A stretch of DNA of 64,000 nucleotides. Origin: Acinetobacter piscicola. Lineage in GTDB: Bacteria > Pseudomonadota > Gammaproteobacteria > Pseudomonadales > Moraxellaceae. Position 1 is the first letter of the stretch. Each line of letters starts with the position of its first letter. A model generated the notes under the pieces. It saw only the letters and a program-made list of their open reading frames with translations. It did no database searches and had not been told where the DNA came from. This document shows positions 1 to 9,143 of the stretch, piece after piece. The DNA is taken from NCBI RefSeq assembly GCF_002233755.1, contig NZ_KZ268708.1, positions 1-64,000 of the forward strand, read 5' to 3'. A program made the translations under genes and the position numbers.

Positions 1-2432
1 CGACCTTTGACAGCATTACCGCGGGCAATAGTAAACTTGATACGACTGGTTTAACAGTAGGCACAGTGGGTGACCAAACTGTGATCACTAAAGATGGTAT
101 TACCACAGATAAAGTGAATGTGGGTACTGTTGTTATTGATAGCAGCACCAACAAGATCAGTGGATTGACAGCAGGTTCATTGGCAGCAGGTTCAACCGAT
201 GCAATCAATGGAGGGCAGTTACATAAAGGACTAGATGCTGTTAAAGATATTCTTGGTGGTAATGCAACAAACAACTCAAGTGACCCAACAGCACGCAATA
301 TAACAATGACCAATATTGGTGGAACAGGCAAAGATAACATCCATGATGCGATCCAGTCTGTATCTAACAATGGCGTTCAATACGATAAGAATGTTGATGG
401 TAGTACCAACTACAACAGCATCACAGCAGGTAATGGCAAAGGCACAACAGCGAATAGCACCAAAGATGCAACGACAGGCAAGATCACTACAACAGGTGGT
501 ACGAGCTTGAGCAATGTTGCAAGTGCGGGTGATTACACCAATGTTGCAAATGCCTCTAAAGCGGTGAATGCGGGTGACTTGAACAATGCGGTTTCAGATG
601 CAACCAATGCAGCCACTACCAAAGGCTTTGCATTACAAGCAGCAGATGGCAGTAAAGTACAGAAAAACCTAGGTGAAGCTGTAGAAGTCATTGGTGCAGA
701 TAGTAACATCACCACCAAAGTGACTGGTGGTAAAGTTGCGATTGAGTTGAACAAGAACTTGAACAACTTGACAGGTATTACAGTTAACAATGGTACAGAT
801 GGGACAACTGGCTCGACAGTTATTGGCAAAGACGGCATTTCGGTTAAAGACAATGCAGGTAAGACCGTTGCAGGCGTCGATAACACTGCTCTGACTGTGA
901 AAGATAGCAGTGGTAATGCTGAAACCAGCATTAACAAAGCAATCAACACCTTAAATACAGCACAAAGTACATTAGACAACTACGCAGTGAAGTATGATGA
1001 TAAGTCAGGTACGCCAAATAAAGACAGCGTAACTTTTGCAGGAACAACATCAAGCAGCACCAAAGATGCGACAACAGGCAAGATCACCACAACAGGTGGT
1101 ACAAGCTTGAACAATGTAGCGAGTGCGGGTGATTACACCAATGTTGCAAATGCATCTAAGGCGGTAAATGCGGGTGACTTGAATAATGCTGTTGTGGATG
1201 CTACAGGAAGCATTGTCAATAAAGGCTTTGCGTTAACTGCGCAAGATGGACAAACTGTACAGAAAAAACTGGGTGAGTCTGTTGAAGTTGTTGGTGACGA
1301 TAAGAACATTTCAACTGAAGTGAAGAATGGTAAGGTTGCCGTTAAACTTGCCGATAACTTGAATGTTAACTCGCTTACTACAGGTGATACAGTTATTAAG
1401 AATGGTGGCGTAACTGTTGGCTCAAATGTCACTCTAGGTAATACTGGATTGATTATTACCAATGGTCCAAGTGTAACGACAGCAGGTATTAGTGCAGGTA
1501 ATAAAGCCATTACCAATGTATCGAATGGTGTTAATGCAACAGATGCAGTGAATAAAGGACAGTTAGATACAGCGATTACTAATGTTCAAAATAAAGTTGA
1601 TCAAGTTGCGAACAACGCTGTTCAATATGACAATGCAAATAAAGATTCAGTAACGTTATCGAATAACAATGGTAACGGAACAAAACTGAATAATGTTGCA
1701 GATGGTACTGTTACACAAGGTTCCAAAGATGCGGTGAATGGCGGTCAATTGTGGAATGTTCAACAACAGATTACCAATATCAATAATGGTACTTCTGGTC
1801 TTGTTCAACAAGCTGATAAATCTGCGCCAATTACTGTCGGTAAAGACACTGGTGGTACTTCAGTAAGCGTGGCAGGTACGGACGGTAATCGTGTGGTTAC
1901 TGGCGTTAAAGATGGTGCAGTGAATGCAACGTCAAAAGATGCGGTCAATGGTAGCCAGTTGAATAAGACCAATCAGACAGTTGTTGACTATCTGGGTGGT
2001 GGAGCTGGTTATGACAATATCACAGGTAGCTTTACGACAGCTCCGACCTATAATGTTGGCAGTAGTAGTTATAACAATGTAGGTGGTGCAATTGATGCAT
2101 TGAATCAAGCGGATCAAACATTAAACAATAAAATTGATAATGTGAACAATAAGCTTGATAACGCATTCCGTGTCACCAACAACCGTATTGACGATGTTGA
2201 GAAAAAAGCCAATGCAGGTATTGCAGCTGCATTAGCGATGGAATCAGCACCTTATGTTCCTGGTAAATATACTTATGCGGCAGGAGCGGCATACCATGGT
2301 GGTGAAAACGCGGTAGGTGTGACATTACGTAAAACTGCAGATAATGGTCGTTGGTCTATCACTGGTGGTGTTGCAGCAGCATCTGAAGGTGATCCAAGCG
2401 TACGTATCGGTATCAGTGGTGTAATTGACTAA
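1..2432 (+). CDS. ata: Trimeric autotransporter adhesin, Ata/AtaA type, C-terminal part (5' truncated by window edge)
   Basis: The reading frame is open from base 3, so this is the tail of a longer gene; an apparent GTG at 66 is internal. The protein is rich in Asn, Thr, Gly and Ser, with head/stalk motifs such as NVASAGDYTNVANASKAVNAG and repeated neck-like segments (DAVNGGQL, DAVNGSQL). A block of about 100 residues occurs twice, exactly 200 residues apart. The last 70-80 residues are a YadA-type anchor: a coiled-coil stretch (LNNKIDNVNNKLDNAF) and then the alternating strands that form the trimeric outer-membrane barrel, ending in GISGVID. Known family members mediate attachment to surfaces or host matrix as homotrimers. 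The next gene is the TpgA-type partner, which supports assignment to Ata/AtaA. The substrate cannot be read from the sequence. Confidence 0.93.
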   Translation, partial: TFDSITAGNSKLDTTGLTVGTVGDQTVITKDGITTDKVNVGTVVIDSSTNKISGLTAGSLAAGSTDAINGGQLHKGLDAVKDILGGNATNNSSDPTARNITMTNIGGTGKDNIHDAIQSVSNNGVQYDKNVDGSTNYNSITAGNGKGTTANSTKDATTGKITTTGGTSLSNVASAGDYTNVANASKAVNAGDLNNAVSDATNAATTKGFALQAADGSKVQKNLGEAVEVIGADSNITTKVTGGKVAIELNKNLNNLTGITVNNGTDGTTGSTVIGKDGISVKDNAGKTVAGVDNTALTVKDSSGNAETSINKAINTLNTAQSTLDNYAVKYDDKSGTPNKDSVTFAGTTSSSTKDATTGKITTTGGTSLNNVASAGDYTNVANASKAVNAGDLNNAVVDATGSIVNKGFALTAQDGQTVQKKLGESVEVVGDDKNISTEVKNGKVAVKLADNLNVNSLTTGDTVIKNGGVTVGSNVTLGNTGLIITNGPSVTTAGISAGNKAITNVSNGVNATDAVNKGQLDTAITNVQNKVDQVANNAVQYDNANKDSVTLSNNNGNGTKLNNVADGTVTQGSKDAVNGGQLWNVQQQITNINNGTSGLVQQADKSAPITVGKDTGGTSVSVAGTDGNRVVTGVKDGAVNATSKDAVNGSQLNKTNQTVVDYLGGGAGYDNITGSFTTAPTYNVGSSSYNNVGGAIDALNQADQTLNNKIDNVNNKLDNAFRVTNNRIDDVEKKANAGIAAALAMESAPYVPGKYTYAAGAAYHGGENAVGVTLRKTADNGRWSITGGVAAASEGDPSVRIGISGVID
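456..765 (+). repeat. Intragenic direct repeat, copy 1, in the adhesin stalk
   Basis: This stretch is closely repeated at 1056-1365, an offset of exactly 600 bases (200 codons). Both copies encode STKDATTGKITTTGGTSL, then NVASAGDYTNVANASKAVNA, then KGFAL and a VEV-type segment. Most differences are at synonymous positions, which suggests an old duplication of one stalk module that is still free to recombine. Confidence 0.85.
1056..1365 (+). repeat. Intragenic direct repeat, copy 2, in the adhesin stalk
   Basis: This is the second copy of the module at 456-765, in the same frame. The 5' half is nearly identical. The 3' half has drifted more at the protein level (GFALQAADGSKVQKNLGE in copy 1 against GFALTAQDGQTVQKKLGE here). 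Confidence 0.85.
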
Positions 2433-2444
2433 TTCACTAGACAA

Positions 2445-2469
2445 GGAAGGTTTGCGAACCTTCCTTTTT
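2445..2469 (+). terminator. Rho-independent terminator between adhesin and tpgA
   Basis: Perfect 8-bp stem (GGAAGGTT / AACCTTCC), TGCG loop, then five T. It lies in the 63-nt gap between the adhesin stop codon and the tpgA start, so tpgA would be expressed by readthrough or from its own promoter. Confidence 0.85.
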
Positions 2470-2495
2470 CTTCCCTAATTTTAGAGAGATAAAGA

Positions 2496-3287
2496 ATGAA
2501 AGCATTCAACAAAAAAATTCTGTTAAGTGTAATCAGTGGTCTAGTGATGTCTTTAAGTCATGCTGCTGAAATTGAAACGCAAAACAGTCAGGAAATACAT
2601 TTTCCTGAATTGAAAGACAGTTATTTAAAACAAGTACCGCGCTATGAATATGACAATGTTGCACGATTAGATACAGGTCTGAGTAAAGATCAAATCCGCC
2701 ATATTTTAGGAAATCCACAATTTTCTGAAGGCTTATTTGCGGTTAAAACTTGGAATTACGTGCTTGATATTAGAGAACCTGATTCAACGCAGTATAAACG
2801 TTGCCAATTGCGCATTGATTTTGACAAAGGCTATTTATCTAAAAACTTGTATTGGAAAGGTGAAGCTTGCCAAGGTTTAATGGCATGGGGAATCAATAAT
2901 CAATCTGATGTAGAACAAAGTACGATCTCTCCTACGGAGCAAGCAGCAACGGTTTTATTCTATTTTGATCGTTCAGATAAAAAGGGTATTAAAAATCCAG
3001 ATGTGATTGGAAAAATTGTTGATGAAATTAAACAATCCAATGGTAAAACTGTACAGGTTTCTGGTTATACAGATCGTTTAGGATCATTTAAGTATAATCA
3101 AAATTTATCTGAAGCAAGAACTAGCACTGTTACACAGCTTTTAGTTCAGCAAGGTGTCAATGTTGAGCAAATTCAATTTGAAGCAAAAAACAAAACAGAT
3201 GCTTATCAACAATGTTCTGGGGTAAATAGAAAAATTCAATTAATAGAATGCCTAGCACCGAATCGCCGCGTTAATATTTCATGGTAA
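2496..3287 (+). CDS. tpgA: TpgA-like periplasmic protein with OmpA C-terminal peptidoglycan-binding domain
   Basis: 263 residues. A signal peptide (about residues 1-23, ending SLSHA) is followed by a short SmpA/OmlA (BamE)-like region around residues 45-95 ([18 protein letters not shown]). A C-terminal OmpA-like domain runs from about residue 150, with the motif [20 protein letters not shown] and a terminal NRRVNISW. The Asp of TDR and the Arg of NRR fit the residues that grip diaminopimelate in OmpA domains. In Acinetobacter sp. Tol 5 a protein of this architecture, TpgA, is encoded next to the adhesin AtaA and links the trimer to peptidoglycan; the same order is seen here. The gene is preceded by AGAGAGATAAAGA as ribosome-binding region. 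Function by analogy, well supported by context. Confidence 0.88.
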   Translation: MKAFNKKILLSVISGLVMSLSHAAEIETQNSQEIHFPELKDSYLKQVPRYEYDNVARLDTGLSKDQIRHILGNPQFSEGLFAVKTWNYVLDIREPDSTQYKRCQLRIDFDKGYLSKNLYWKGEACQGLMAWGINNQSDVEQSTISPTEQAATVLFYFDRSDKKGIKNPDVIGKIVDEIKQSNGKTVQVSGYTDRLGSFKYNQNLSEARTSTVTQLLVQQGVNVEQIQFEAKNKTDAYQQCSGVNRKIQLIECLAPNRRVNISW

Positions 3288-3322
3288 AAGTGATAGAGTT
3301 AAACAGGGAATTGGATAACAGC

Positions 3323-3742
3323 ATGAAAAAAAGACTCGTTGTATTCAGCTTATTGATGAGTTTAGCTGGTGTGAGCAAAGCAGAAACACCATCTGTAATG
3401 CAGGTTTTACAAAAAACACCACAATGGGGTTTGGTACAAACTGGAACGGCATGTATTGAAAAATATCGCTTTTTACCATCAGGTGAAGTTTTGATTGAAA
3501 GCAATCAAGAGAGAGTTTCGGGAAGCTATAGTTTTATTACCAAAGAAAATAGCTTTGAATTACCGGCTGTTGTGATTGGTTTCCAAACAGACAATCAAAA
3601 ACCTGATTGTACAGGAAGCCGTGAGAATCAGGTTGGGGTGTCGACCACGAACTTTTTAAAGAAAGAATCGGATCAGAAAATCTATTTTTGTATCGATTCT
3701 TTTGGAAAGAACTGTCCAGTTTATCTGCGTCCAGAACATTAA
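3323..3742 (+). CDS. Small secreted protein with four cysteines (paralog of the next gene)
   Basis: 139 residues from the ATG at 3323. An upstream in-frame ATG at 3281 overlaps tpgA, but the inner start gives a clean signal peptide (MKKRLVVFSLLMSLAGVSKA, cut after SKA). The mature part has four cysteines in the settings ACIEKY, DCTG, FCID and NCPV, and each has a counterpart in the following gene, so the two are tandem paralogs that probably form two disulfides in the periplasm. It lies 36 nt behind tpgA on the same strand and may be co-transcribed. I recognise no named family and infer no activity. Confidence 0.75.
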   Translation: MKKRLVVFSLLMSLAGVSKAETPSVMQVLQKTPQWGLVQTGTACIEKYRFLPSGEVLIESNQERVSGSYSFITKENSFELPAVVIGFQTDNQKPDCTGSRENQVGVSTTNFLKKESDQKIYFCIDSFGKNCPVYLRPEH

Positions 3743-3766
3743 TTTAAATACTTTGAGAAATACCAA

Positions 3767-4189
3767 ATGAAGAAAATAGTATTCGCAGCACTTGGTTTAG
3801 GTTTGGCTATGCAAGCGCAAGCTTTTGATAAATCACAAGTCAATTTAGCCAATGATTTTTGGGGAATGTGGTCGATTTACAATGCTAAGACGCAATGTAC
3901 TGAAACTTATCAATTCACCAAGCCGCAACAATTTACCTATACCACCAAACAGAAAAAAATGACGGGTGAGTTTGCTGTACTCAGAAGTAATGACGCTAAA
4001 ACTTTAGACATTCTGGCGATGAAAGTGAAGACAGATAATAAAAAAGCAGGCTGTGGTGGACAACCAGTAGATTATACCAATGCTGATATTCGATTGAGCC
4101 TGCGTTGGATGTCTGCAAAAACTGCTGAGCTTTGTACAGATCGTGAAGGCAAACAATGTACAGGTCTATATTTAATTAAACAAAAGTAA
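3767..4189 (+). CDS. Small secreted protein with four cysteines (paralog of the preceding gene)
   Basis: 140 residues with a signal peptide ending MQAQA. The mature protein shares with its upstream neighbour the pattern WG...C.E.Y.F, then TDN.K..C.G, then C.D..GK.C..Y, including all four cysteines at similar spacing. Overall identity is low, so the duplication is old. It is the last gene before a strong terminator and could be the end of an adhesin-tpgA transcription unit. Function unknown; a periplasmic or surface-associated accessory role beside the adhesin is an inference from position only. Confidence 0.75.
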   Translation: MKKIVFAALGLGLAMQAQAFDKSQVNLANDFWGMWSIYNAKTQCTETYQFTKPQQFTYTTKQKKMTGEFAVLRSNDAKTLDILAMKVKTDNKKAGCGGQPVDYTNADIRLSLRWMSAKTAELCTDREGKQCTGLYLIKQK

Positions 4190-4207
4190 TTACGTTTGGA
4201 ATAATTA

Positions 4208-4228
4208 GGCTTCTTCGGAAGCCTTTTT
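4208..4228 (+). terminator. Rho-independent terminator
   Basis: Stem GGCTTC / GAAGCC closed by a TTCG tetraloop and followed by five T, directly after the second small secreted gene. Confidence 0.9.
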
Positions 4229-4535
4229 CATCGATGGATTTTGTATAATTCAGTTATATTTATTACTTTAATTTATGTTTTTTTGAAAAATTATTCATAT
4301 AAGTTTTGTATTGTATTCTCAAATATCAGTTTATATTAGTTCTTAGAATACTCGATTGACAAATAATCGTTGAAATCATCACAAATCACGATGCTATAAA
4401 AATGATCCTATGTTTGATCATCTGTTACACAACATCTTATAGTATGATGTAGATATATTTCGACTGATTATCAGTTTTATTCTGCCAAAATGAATCATTG
4501 AATTCATTTCAGCTCAAATAATGTTGGAAGTAAAA
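4229..4535 (+). other. AT-rich leader upstream of ilvD, no gene seen
   Basis: About 300 bases without a plausible coding frame. I looked for a leader peptide rich in Ile, Leu and Val followed by an attenuator hairpin and did not find one. A TTGACA at 4357 lacks a good -10 partner. TTATAGTATGATG near 4438 is a possible -10 region. The last part carries the GGAAG ribosome-binding site of ilvD. Confidence 0.4.
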
Positions 4536-6365
4536 ATGCCTGACTATCGCTCAAAAACATCGACACATGGAAGAAATATGGCTGGCGCACGTGGCTTATG
4601 GCGTGCGACAGGAATGAAAGATGAAGATTTTGGTAAACCCATTATTGCGGTGGTCAACTCATTCACGCAATTTGTACCTGGTCATGTTCATCTGAAAGAC
4701 TTAGGTCAACTCGTGGCACGTCAAATTGAAGCGTCAGGCGGTGTAGCAAAAGAATTTAATACCATTGCCGTCGATGATGGTATCGCTATGGGGCATGATG
4801 GCATGCTCTATTCACTACCTTCTCGTGATTTGATTGCAGATTCGGTTGAATACATGGTCAATGCGCACTGTGCCGATGCAATGGTATGTATTTCCAACTG
4901 TGACAAAATCACTCCGGGAATGTTGATGGCATCTATGCGTCTAAACATTCCAGTGGTTTTTGTGTCTGGTGGGCCAATGGAAGCGGGCAAAGTGAAAATC
5001 CGTGGAAATGAGCATGCGATTGATCTTGTCGATGCCATGATTGTCGCAGCAGATGACAGCTTTACCGATGAAGAAGTCGCAGAATATGAGCGTTCAGCAT
5101 GTCCAACATGTGGCTCATGTTCAGGTATGTTTACTGCAAACTCGATGAACTGCTTAACTGAAGCATTAGGTTTATCTTTACCGGGTAATGGCTCTACGCT
5201 TGCAACGCATGCCAACCGTAAAAAGTTGTTTGAGCGTGCAGGTCAGTTGATTGTTGAAATTACCAAACGTCACTACGAACAAAATGATTACAGTTTGTTG
5301 CCACGTAACATTGCGACGAAAGCATCGTATGAAAATGCCATGACTTTAGATATCGCAATGGGTGGTTCGACCAATACGGTACTGCACTTATTGGCGGCTG
5401 CGCACGAAGCAGAAGTTGATTTCACCATGGATGATATTGATCGTTTATCGCGTAAAGTACCAGTACTGTGTAAAGTTGCACCTGCGAAGCAAGACGTTCA
5501 TATGGAAGATGTGCATCGTGCTGGCGGTATCATGTCAATTCTTGGTGAATTAGACCGTGCAGGTTTATTAGATACGTCTGTACCGACCGTACATGAAAAA
5601 ACCTTAAAAGATGCTTTAGATAAGTGGGATATTATCCGTACTGAAGACGAAGACGTATATAACTTCTTTAAATCTGCACCGGGTGGTGTACCAACGCAAA
5701 CTGCATTTTCTCAAGATCGTTACTACTCGCGTTTAGATGGCGACCGTGAAAATGGTGTGATTCGTAATGCAGAACATGCATTCTCTAAAGATGGTGGTTT
5801 GGCTGTCCTTTATGGCAACATCGCACTTGAAGGCTGTATTGTTAAAACGGCAGGCGTTGATGATTCAATCTTGAAATTCAACGGCACAGCACGTGTATTT
5901 GAAAGCCAAGATGCAGCTGTGGAATCTATTCTAGCAGGCAAAATTGTTGCTGGTGATGTGGTGGTGATTCGTTACGAAGGCCCACGTGGTGGTCCAGGTA
6001 TGCAAGAAATGCTTTACCCAACCAGTTATTTAAAATCTAAAGGCTTAGGCAAAGATTGTGCACTCTTAACAGATGGCCGTTTCTCTGGTGGTTCTTCAGG
6101 TCTTTCAATTGGTCACGTTTCTCCTGAAGCAGCTGAAGGCGGTGCGATAGCATTGGTTGAAGATGGTGACCGTATCGAAATTGATATTCCAAACCGTACC
6201 ATTCACTTGGCAGTTGATGATGCGACAATGGCGCACCGTCATACAAAACAAGAAGCAAAAGGTTGGAAACCTGCGGAAGAGCGCCCACGTAAAGTCTCTA
6301 AAGCCTTGAAAGCTTATGCAATGCATACGACAAGTGCTTCAAAAGGTGCTGTTCGAGAGCTCTAA
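4536..6365 (+). CDS. ilvD: Dihydroxy-acid dehydratase
   Basis: 609 residues; converts 2,3-dihydroxy-3-methylbutanoate or -pentanoate to the 2-oxo acids, the common step in valine, isoleucine and leucine synthesis, in the cytoplasm. The ATG at 4536 is preferred over the one at 4521: it has GGAAG five bases upstream and gives the family N-terminus [20 protein letters not shown]. Iron-sulfur ligands are visible in [10 protein letters not shown] and [12 protein letters not shown], and the C-terminal LTDGRFSGG...[11 protein letters not shown] motif is intact. The length is normal for the E. coli-type enzyme. The gene stands alone between two terminators, not in an ilv operon. Confidence 0.97.
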   Translation: MPDYRSKTSTHGRNMAGARGLWRATGMKDEDFGKPIIAVVNSFTQFVPGHVHLKDLGQLVARQIEASGGVAKEFNTIAVDDGIAMGHDGMLYSLPSRDLIADSVEYMVNAHCADAMVCISNCDKITPGMLMASMRLNIPVVFVSGGPMEAGKVKIRGNEHAIDLVDAMIVAADDSFTDEEVAEYERSACPTCGSCSGMFTANSMNCLTEALGLSLPGNGSTLATHANRKKLFERAGQLIVEITKRHYEQNDYSLLPRNIATKASYENAMTLDIAMGGSTNTVLHLLAAAHEAEVDFTMDDIDRLSRKVPVLCKVAPAKQDVHMEDVHRAGGIMSILGELDRAGLLDTSVPTVHEKTLKDALDKWDIIRTEDEDVYNFFKSAPGGVPTQTAFSQDRYYSRLDGDRENGVIRNAEHAFSKDGGLAVLYGNIALEGCIVKTAGVDDSILKFNGTARVFESQDAAVESILAGKIVAGDVVVIRYEGPRGGPGMQEMLYPTSYLKSKGLGKDCALLTDGRFSGGSSGLSIGHVSPEAAEGGAIALVEDGDRIEIDIPNRTIHLAVDDATMAHRHTKQEAKGWKPAEERPRKVSKALKAYAMHTTSASKGAVREL

Positions 6366-6398
6366 ATACGAATAGCTACGACTTTAAAAAATAGAAAA

Positions 6399-6423
6399 AG
6401 CACTCACAGATTGAGTGCTTTTC
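6399..6423 (+). terminator. Rho-independent terminator of ilvD
   Basis: Stem GCACTCA / TGAGTGC with loop CAGAT, A-rich upstream arm and TTTTCT downstream. Confidence 0.85.
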
Positions 6424-6617
6424 TATTGTAATTGACCTAAATGTTTTAATTCACTTGGGATTTTGGACATTGATCATTTTGAGCTGAATTGTTATAAATT
6501 TTTGAGTCATTCATTCGTATTGATTTTTTTCAGCATCTGAGCAGAATGGATGCTATGCTTGGACGAGTTTCAATCAAATTCTATTTATTTTTAAGTGCTT
6601 ATTTCGAGGCCCCAAAC

Positions 6618-7973
6618 ATGTCATTGCTACGCCGTTGGTTTGATCCAATCCGATCGAGTTGGTTTTATCAAAAACCAACCCGTCAAGAGGTGTTATCCAC
6701 GGAGCATGGGCTGAGTGTTTATTTGCGTTTAGATGATGTGTATAGCTATCTTGCCGTACAACAGTTGCCACAACTTGAAGAGATACTCCGAGATGATCTT
6801 AAACCATTAAAAGTCATCATTTCAAATACTTCCGCAGAACCCCCCAATGCGATGACTGTAGAAGAATGGCGAGCATATACTCTAAATGATGCCAAAATTC
6901 TTGCAACTCAACATCGTTTTAGCTATGACAATGAAAAACCTGAACAACCCACCCAAGAAGCATTACAACAAGCGGAAATTATTCTAAGAAATACACCATT
7001 AACAGGTCAAAATTTTCTCTATTTACTTGAAGATGTGTTCCATATGTTATGGCAACAACAATATGGAAAATTACGTACTTTATTCGTTATGGCGAGTAAA
7101 CATCAAAAACCACAAAATTTTCCAGAGCGCATTTTTAACAATACACCTGTTTTAGAAAGTTATTTTGAATTTGGTGGGCGTAAATATCATGCTGTAGATG
7201 ATTTATTACGCTTAACACGTCGTTTAAAACAGCAGAAATTATTGATCGATAATCCAATTTTTTTAATTAATCACATCGAATGGCGTGAACATTTGATGAG
7301 CGATGCAGAGGAACTCACTGAAATTCAAGCGATGCATCCCGAGTTGGATTTATACATTGCTTTAGAAGATCCGATTAGTTGGTTATTGCTGGCATATATT
7401 AAAGAGGAACTGGCAAATTATTATAATATCCAATTGAATTTATTCCCTTTAAGTTATCACGGGCGTGACTTTTTTGATTGGAGCTTAGCGACTCGCTTAT
7501 CAAAACGTACTGAAGTCAAATTTACTCCATTTTGTAGGCCAACAAAGGAAAGTATTCTGAATATGGCGCAGCTTTATTACAGTGTGCCAGAAGAACAACG
7601 TGTAGATGCGATGTATGAAATTTTACAAGCAGTTTGGACACGTGGTCAGGATTTATCGTTCCAATCACATTTTCAAAAATTACAGCGTGATTTAAATATT
7701 GAAAAAGTGATTGATATTGATGTTGAAGCACTATTAGAAAACAATGATCGACAATGTGCTGAAAAGCATCAGCCTGATTTTCCTGTTTTAGAATTAAGAA
7801 TAGAAGGAAAGCGTTACGTATTTAACAGTCTATATCGTGTTTGGATGATTGAAAGTATTTTTAGTAATGTGTTAGAACAGAAGTATAAGGCAGAGAATGC
7901 GCTAGAACGTGCTCAACAAGACGCAGAAGAACAGGACATAGAAGAATCAAATGATGAAAAAAGAGAAGTGTGA
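6618..7973 (+). CDS. Tandem DsbA/HCCA-isomerase-like (kappa-GST fold) protein
   Basis: 451 residues from the ATG at 6618, which has GAGG nine bases upstream; an in-frame ATG at 6546 adds a stretch that looks untranslated. The sequence appears to hold two copies of a thioredoxin-like kappa-GST/2-hydroxychromene-2-carboxylate-isomerase fold. One starts at LSVYLRLDDVYSYLAVQQLP (about residue 34) and one at LDLYIALEDPISWLLLAYIK (about residue 240). Each has the strand-then-[DE]D.xSY/W segment where related enzymes bind glutathione by a serine. No CxxC motif is present, so it is not a disulfide oxidoreductase. The 3' end overlaps the chorismate mutase gene by 23 nt, indicating co-translation. The substrate is unknown, and the fold assignment is by motif only. 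Confidence 0.65.
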   Translation: MSLLRRWFDPIRSSWFYQKPTRQEVLSTEHGLSVYLRLDDVYSYLAVQQLPQLEEILRDDLKPLKVIISNTSAEPPNAMTVEEWRAYTLNDAKILATQHRFSYDNEKPEQPTQEALQQAEIILRNTPLTGQNFLYLLEDVFHMLWQQQYGKLRTLFVMASKHQKPQNFPERIFNNTPVLESYFEFGGRKYHAVDDLLRLTRRLKQQKLLIDNPIFLINHIEWREHLMSDAEELTEIQAMHPELDLYIALEDPISWLLLAYIKEELANYYNIQLNLFPLSYHGRDFFDWSLATRLSKRTEVKFTPFCRPTKESILNMAQLYYSVPEEQRVDAMYEILQAVWTRGQDLSFQSHFQKLQRDLNIEKVIDIDVEALLENNDRQCAEKHQPDFPVLELRIEGKRYVFNSLYRVWMIESIFSNVLEQKYKAENALERAQQDAEEQDIEESNDEKREV

Positions 7974-8241
7974 ATCGTTAGAACAAGTCCGTGAAAATAT
8001 TGATCAACTCGATCAGCAATTGATTGATTTAATTGCAACTCGCCAATTTTATGTCGATCAAGCCGTGCGGTTTAAGCGAACTACAGAAGATGCTCAATCT
8101 CCTGAGCGTGTGCAGCAGGTGATTAATAAAGTACGTCAAAAAGCCTTTGAAGTCGGTACAGATCCTGACTTGATTGAAAGCATTTATAGAGAAATGATTC
8201 AGCATTTTATTCAACGAGAATTAAAAGAAATTAGACCTTAA
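7951..8241 (+). CDS. Chorismate mutase, AroQ-type, monofunctional
   Basis: 96 residues, the usual size of a free-standing all-helical AroQ domain. The pattern VRENIDQLDQQLIDLIATRQFYVDQAVRFK matches the first helix of the family (R..ID.lD..l..Ll..R...v..v..yK), and the acid/arginine pattern continues with SPERVQQVINKVRQKA. The family rearranges chorismate to prephenate; the related PchB-type lyases split isochorismate, and the sequence alone does not settle which. No signal peptide, so cytoplasmic. It starts inside the preceding gene (overlap 7951-7973), a pairing that links a glutathione-transferase-like protein with an aromatic-pathway enzyme. Confidence 0.8.
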   Translation: MMKKEKCESLEQVRENIDQLDQQLIDLIATRQFYVDQAVRFKRTTEDAQSPERVQQVINKVRQKAFEVGTDPDLIESIYREMIQHFIQRELKEIRP

Positions 8242-8397
8242 AACAGTAATTTCACACTTGTGATGATGGGTAAAAATCGTGATCACAACCACATCAAACG
8301 AGCCTCAATTTTTAATTGAGGCTGTATTCCAAAATGAATGATTTTACCGCCGTTATTGATGTTTTAGCATTGCTTATGAAAAATGAGGTAATGCGAA

Positions 8398-9141
8398 ATG
8401 ATCGGTTTTGTTGTTGGCGTATTTGCTATTGCGGGAATGATTAAAGGAACAATTGGACTAGGACTGCCAGCTGTTTCTATGGGCTTATTGAGCTTGGTGA
8501 TTAGTCCTTTTCAAGCAGCAACATTATTGATTATTCCTTCAATGGTGACCAATATTTGGCAACTTTTTGCCGAAGGATATGTTTGGCGTTTGGTGTGCCG
8601 TTTTTACTTATTATTGATCGGTATTGTTGTTGGTTCAATTTGGAGTATTTTTCCAACATTGGGGCATGCAAGTGGACATTTCCAAAGTGAAGCTTTATTG
8701 GGGGCAATGCTGGCTTTGTATGGTTTATACGGCCTCTTTTCAAAAAATATGCCCAATCTTGCAACACATGAAAAATGGTTATCTCCGATCATAGGTTATT
8801 TGGGAGGGGCTTTGACTGTTGCTACTGGGGTTGTGGTCATTCCAGTGGTGCCGTATTTGCAATCTTTACATCTGAAAAGAGATGATTTGGTGCAATCACT
8901 CGGTTTGGCTTTTACTGTTTCTACGATTTGTTTAGCTGTATTTCTATATTTAAATCCTGTTGAAAATACGCCAATCGATTATAAATTATCATTGATTGCT
9001 TTAATTCCTGCACTCATCGGTATGTGGATGGGTACAAAGATTCGTTACCGTATTCCAGAGCAAAAATTTCGCAAAGTGTTTTTCTGTGGATTGGTGATTT
9101 TTGGAATGTATGCTGTTTTGCATCAGCTTAGAGTGATTTAA
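8398..9141 (+). CDS. TSUP/TauE-SafE family membrane transporter
   Basis: 247 residues with about eight hydrophobic segments and the family's N-terminal pattern GFVVGVFAIAGMIKGTIGLGLP, where the glycine-rich KG.xGxG turn is typical. A second, similar turn (YLGGALTVATGVVVIPVVPYL) marks the internal repeat of the family. Members export or import sulfite, sulfoacetate, sulfonates or other small anions across the inner membrane; the substrate here is open. The stop codon is two bases from the stop of the LysR gene on the other strand, so it has no obvious terminator of its own. Confidence 0.85.
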   Translation: MIGFVVGVFAIAGMIKGTIGLGLPAVSMGLLSLVISPFQAATLLIIPSMVTNIWQLFAEGYVWRLVCRFYLLLIGIVVGSIWSIFPTLGHASGHFQSEALLGAMLALYGLYGLFSKNMPNLATHEKWLSPIIGYLGGALTVATGVVVIPVVPYLQSLHLKRDDLVQSLGLAFTVSTICLAVFLYLNPVENTPIDYKLSLIALIPALIGMWMGTKIRYRIPEQKFRKVFFCGLVIFGMYAVLHQLRVI

Positions 9142-9143
9142 GT

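Noticed and set aside
533..1516. Long minus-strand frames opposite the adhesin gene (533-979 and 1133-1516)
   Set aside because: They mirror the repetitive Asn/Thr/Ala/Val coding of the adhesin, resemble each other only because the adhesin is duplicated, and have no ribosome-binding site.
4229..4535. Leader-peptide attenuator for ilvD
   Set aside because: No short frame rich in branched-chain codons and no alternative hairpins ending in a T tract were found.
4808..5215. Minus-strand frame of 135 codons inside ilvD
   Set aside because: It lies fully opposite a strongly conserved gene, lacks a recognisable domain and signal, and has the composition of an antisense shadow.
8302..8322. Hairpin GCCTCAAT / ATTGAGGC between the chorismate mutase and TauE-like genes as a terminator
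   Set aside because: The stem is good, but neither strand has a T tract after it. It may be a weak terminator or mRNA end structure; not enough for a call.
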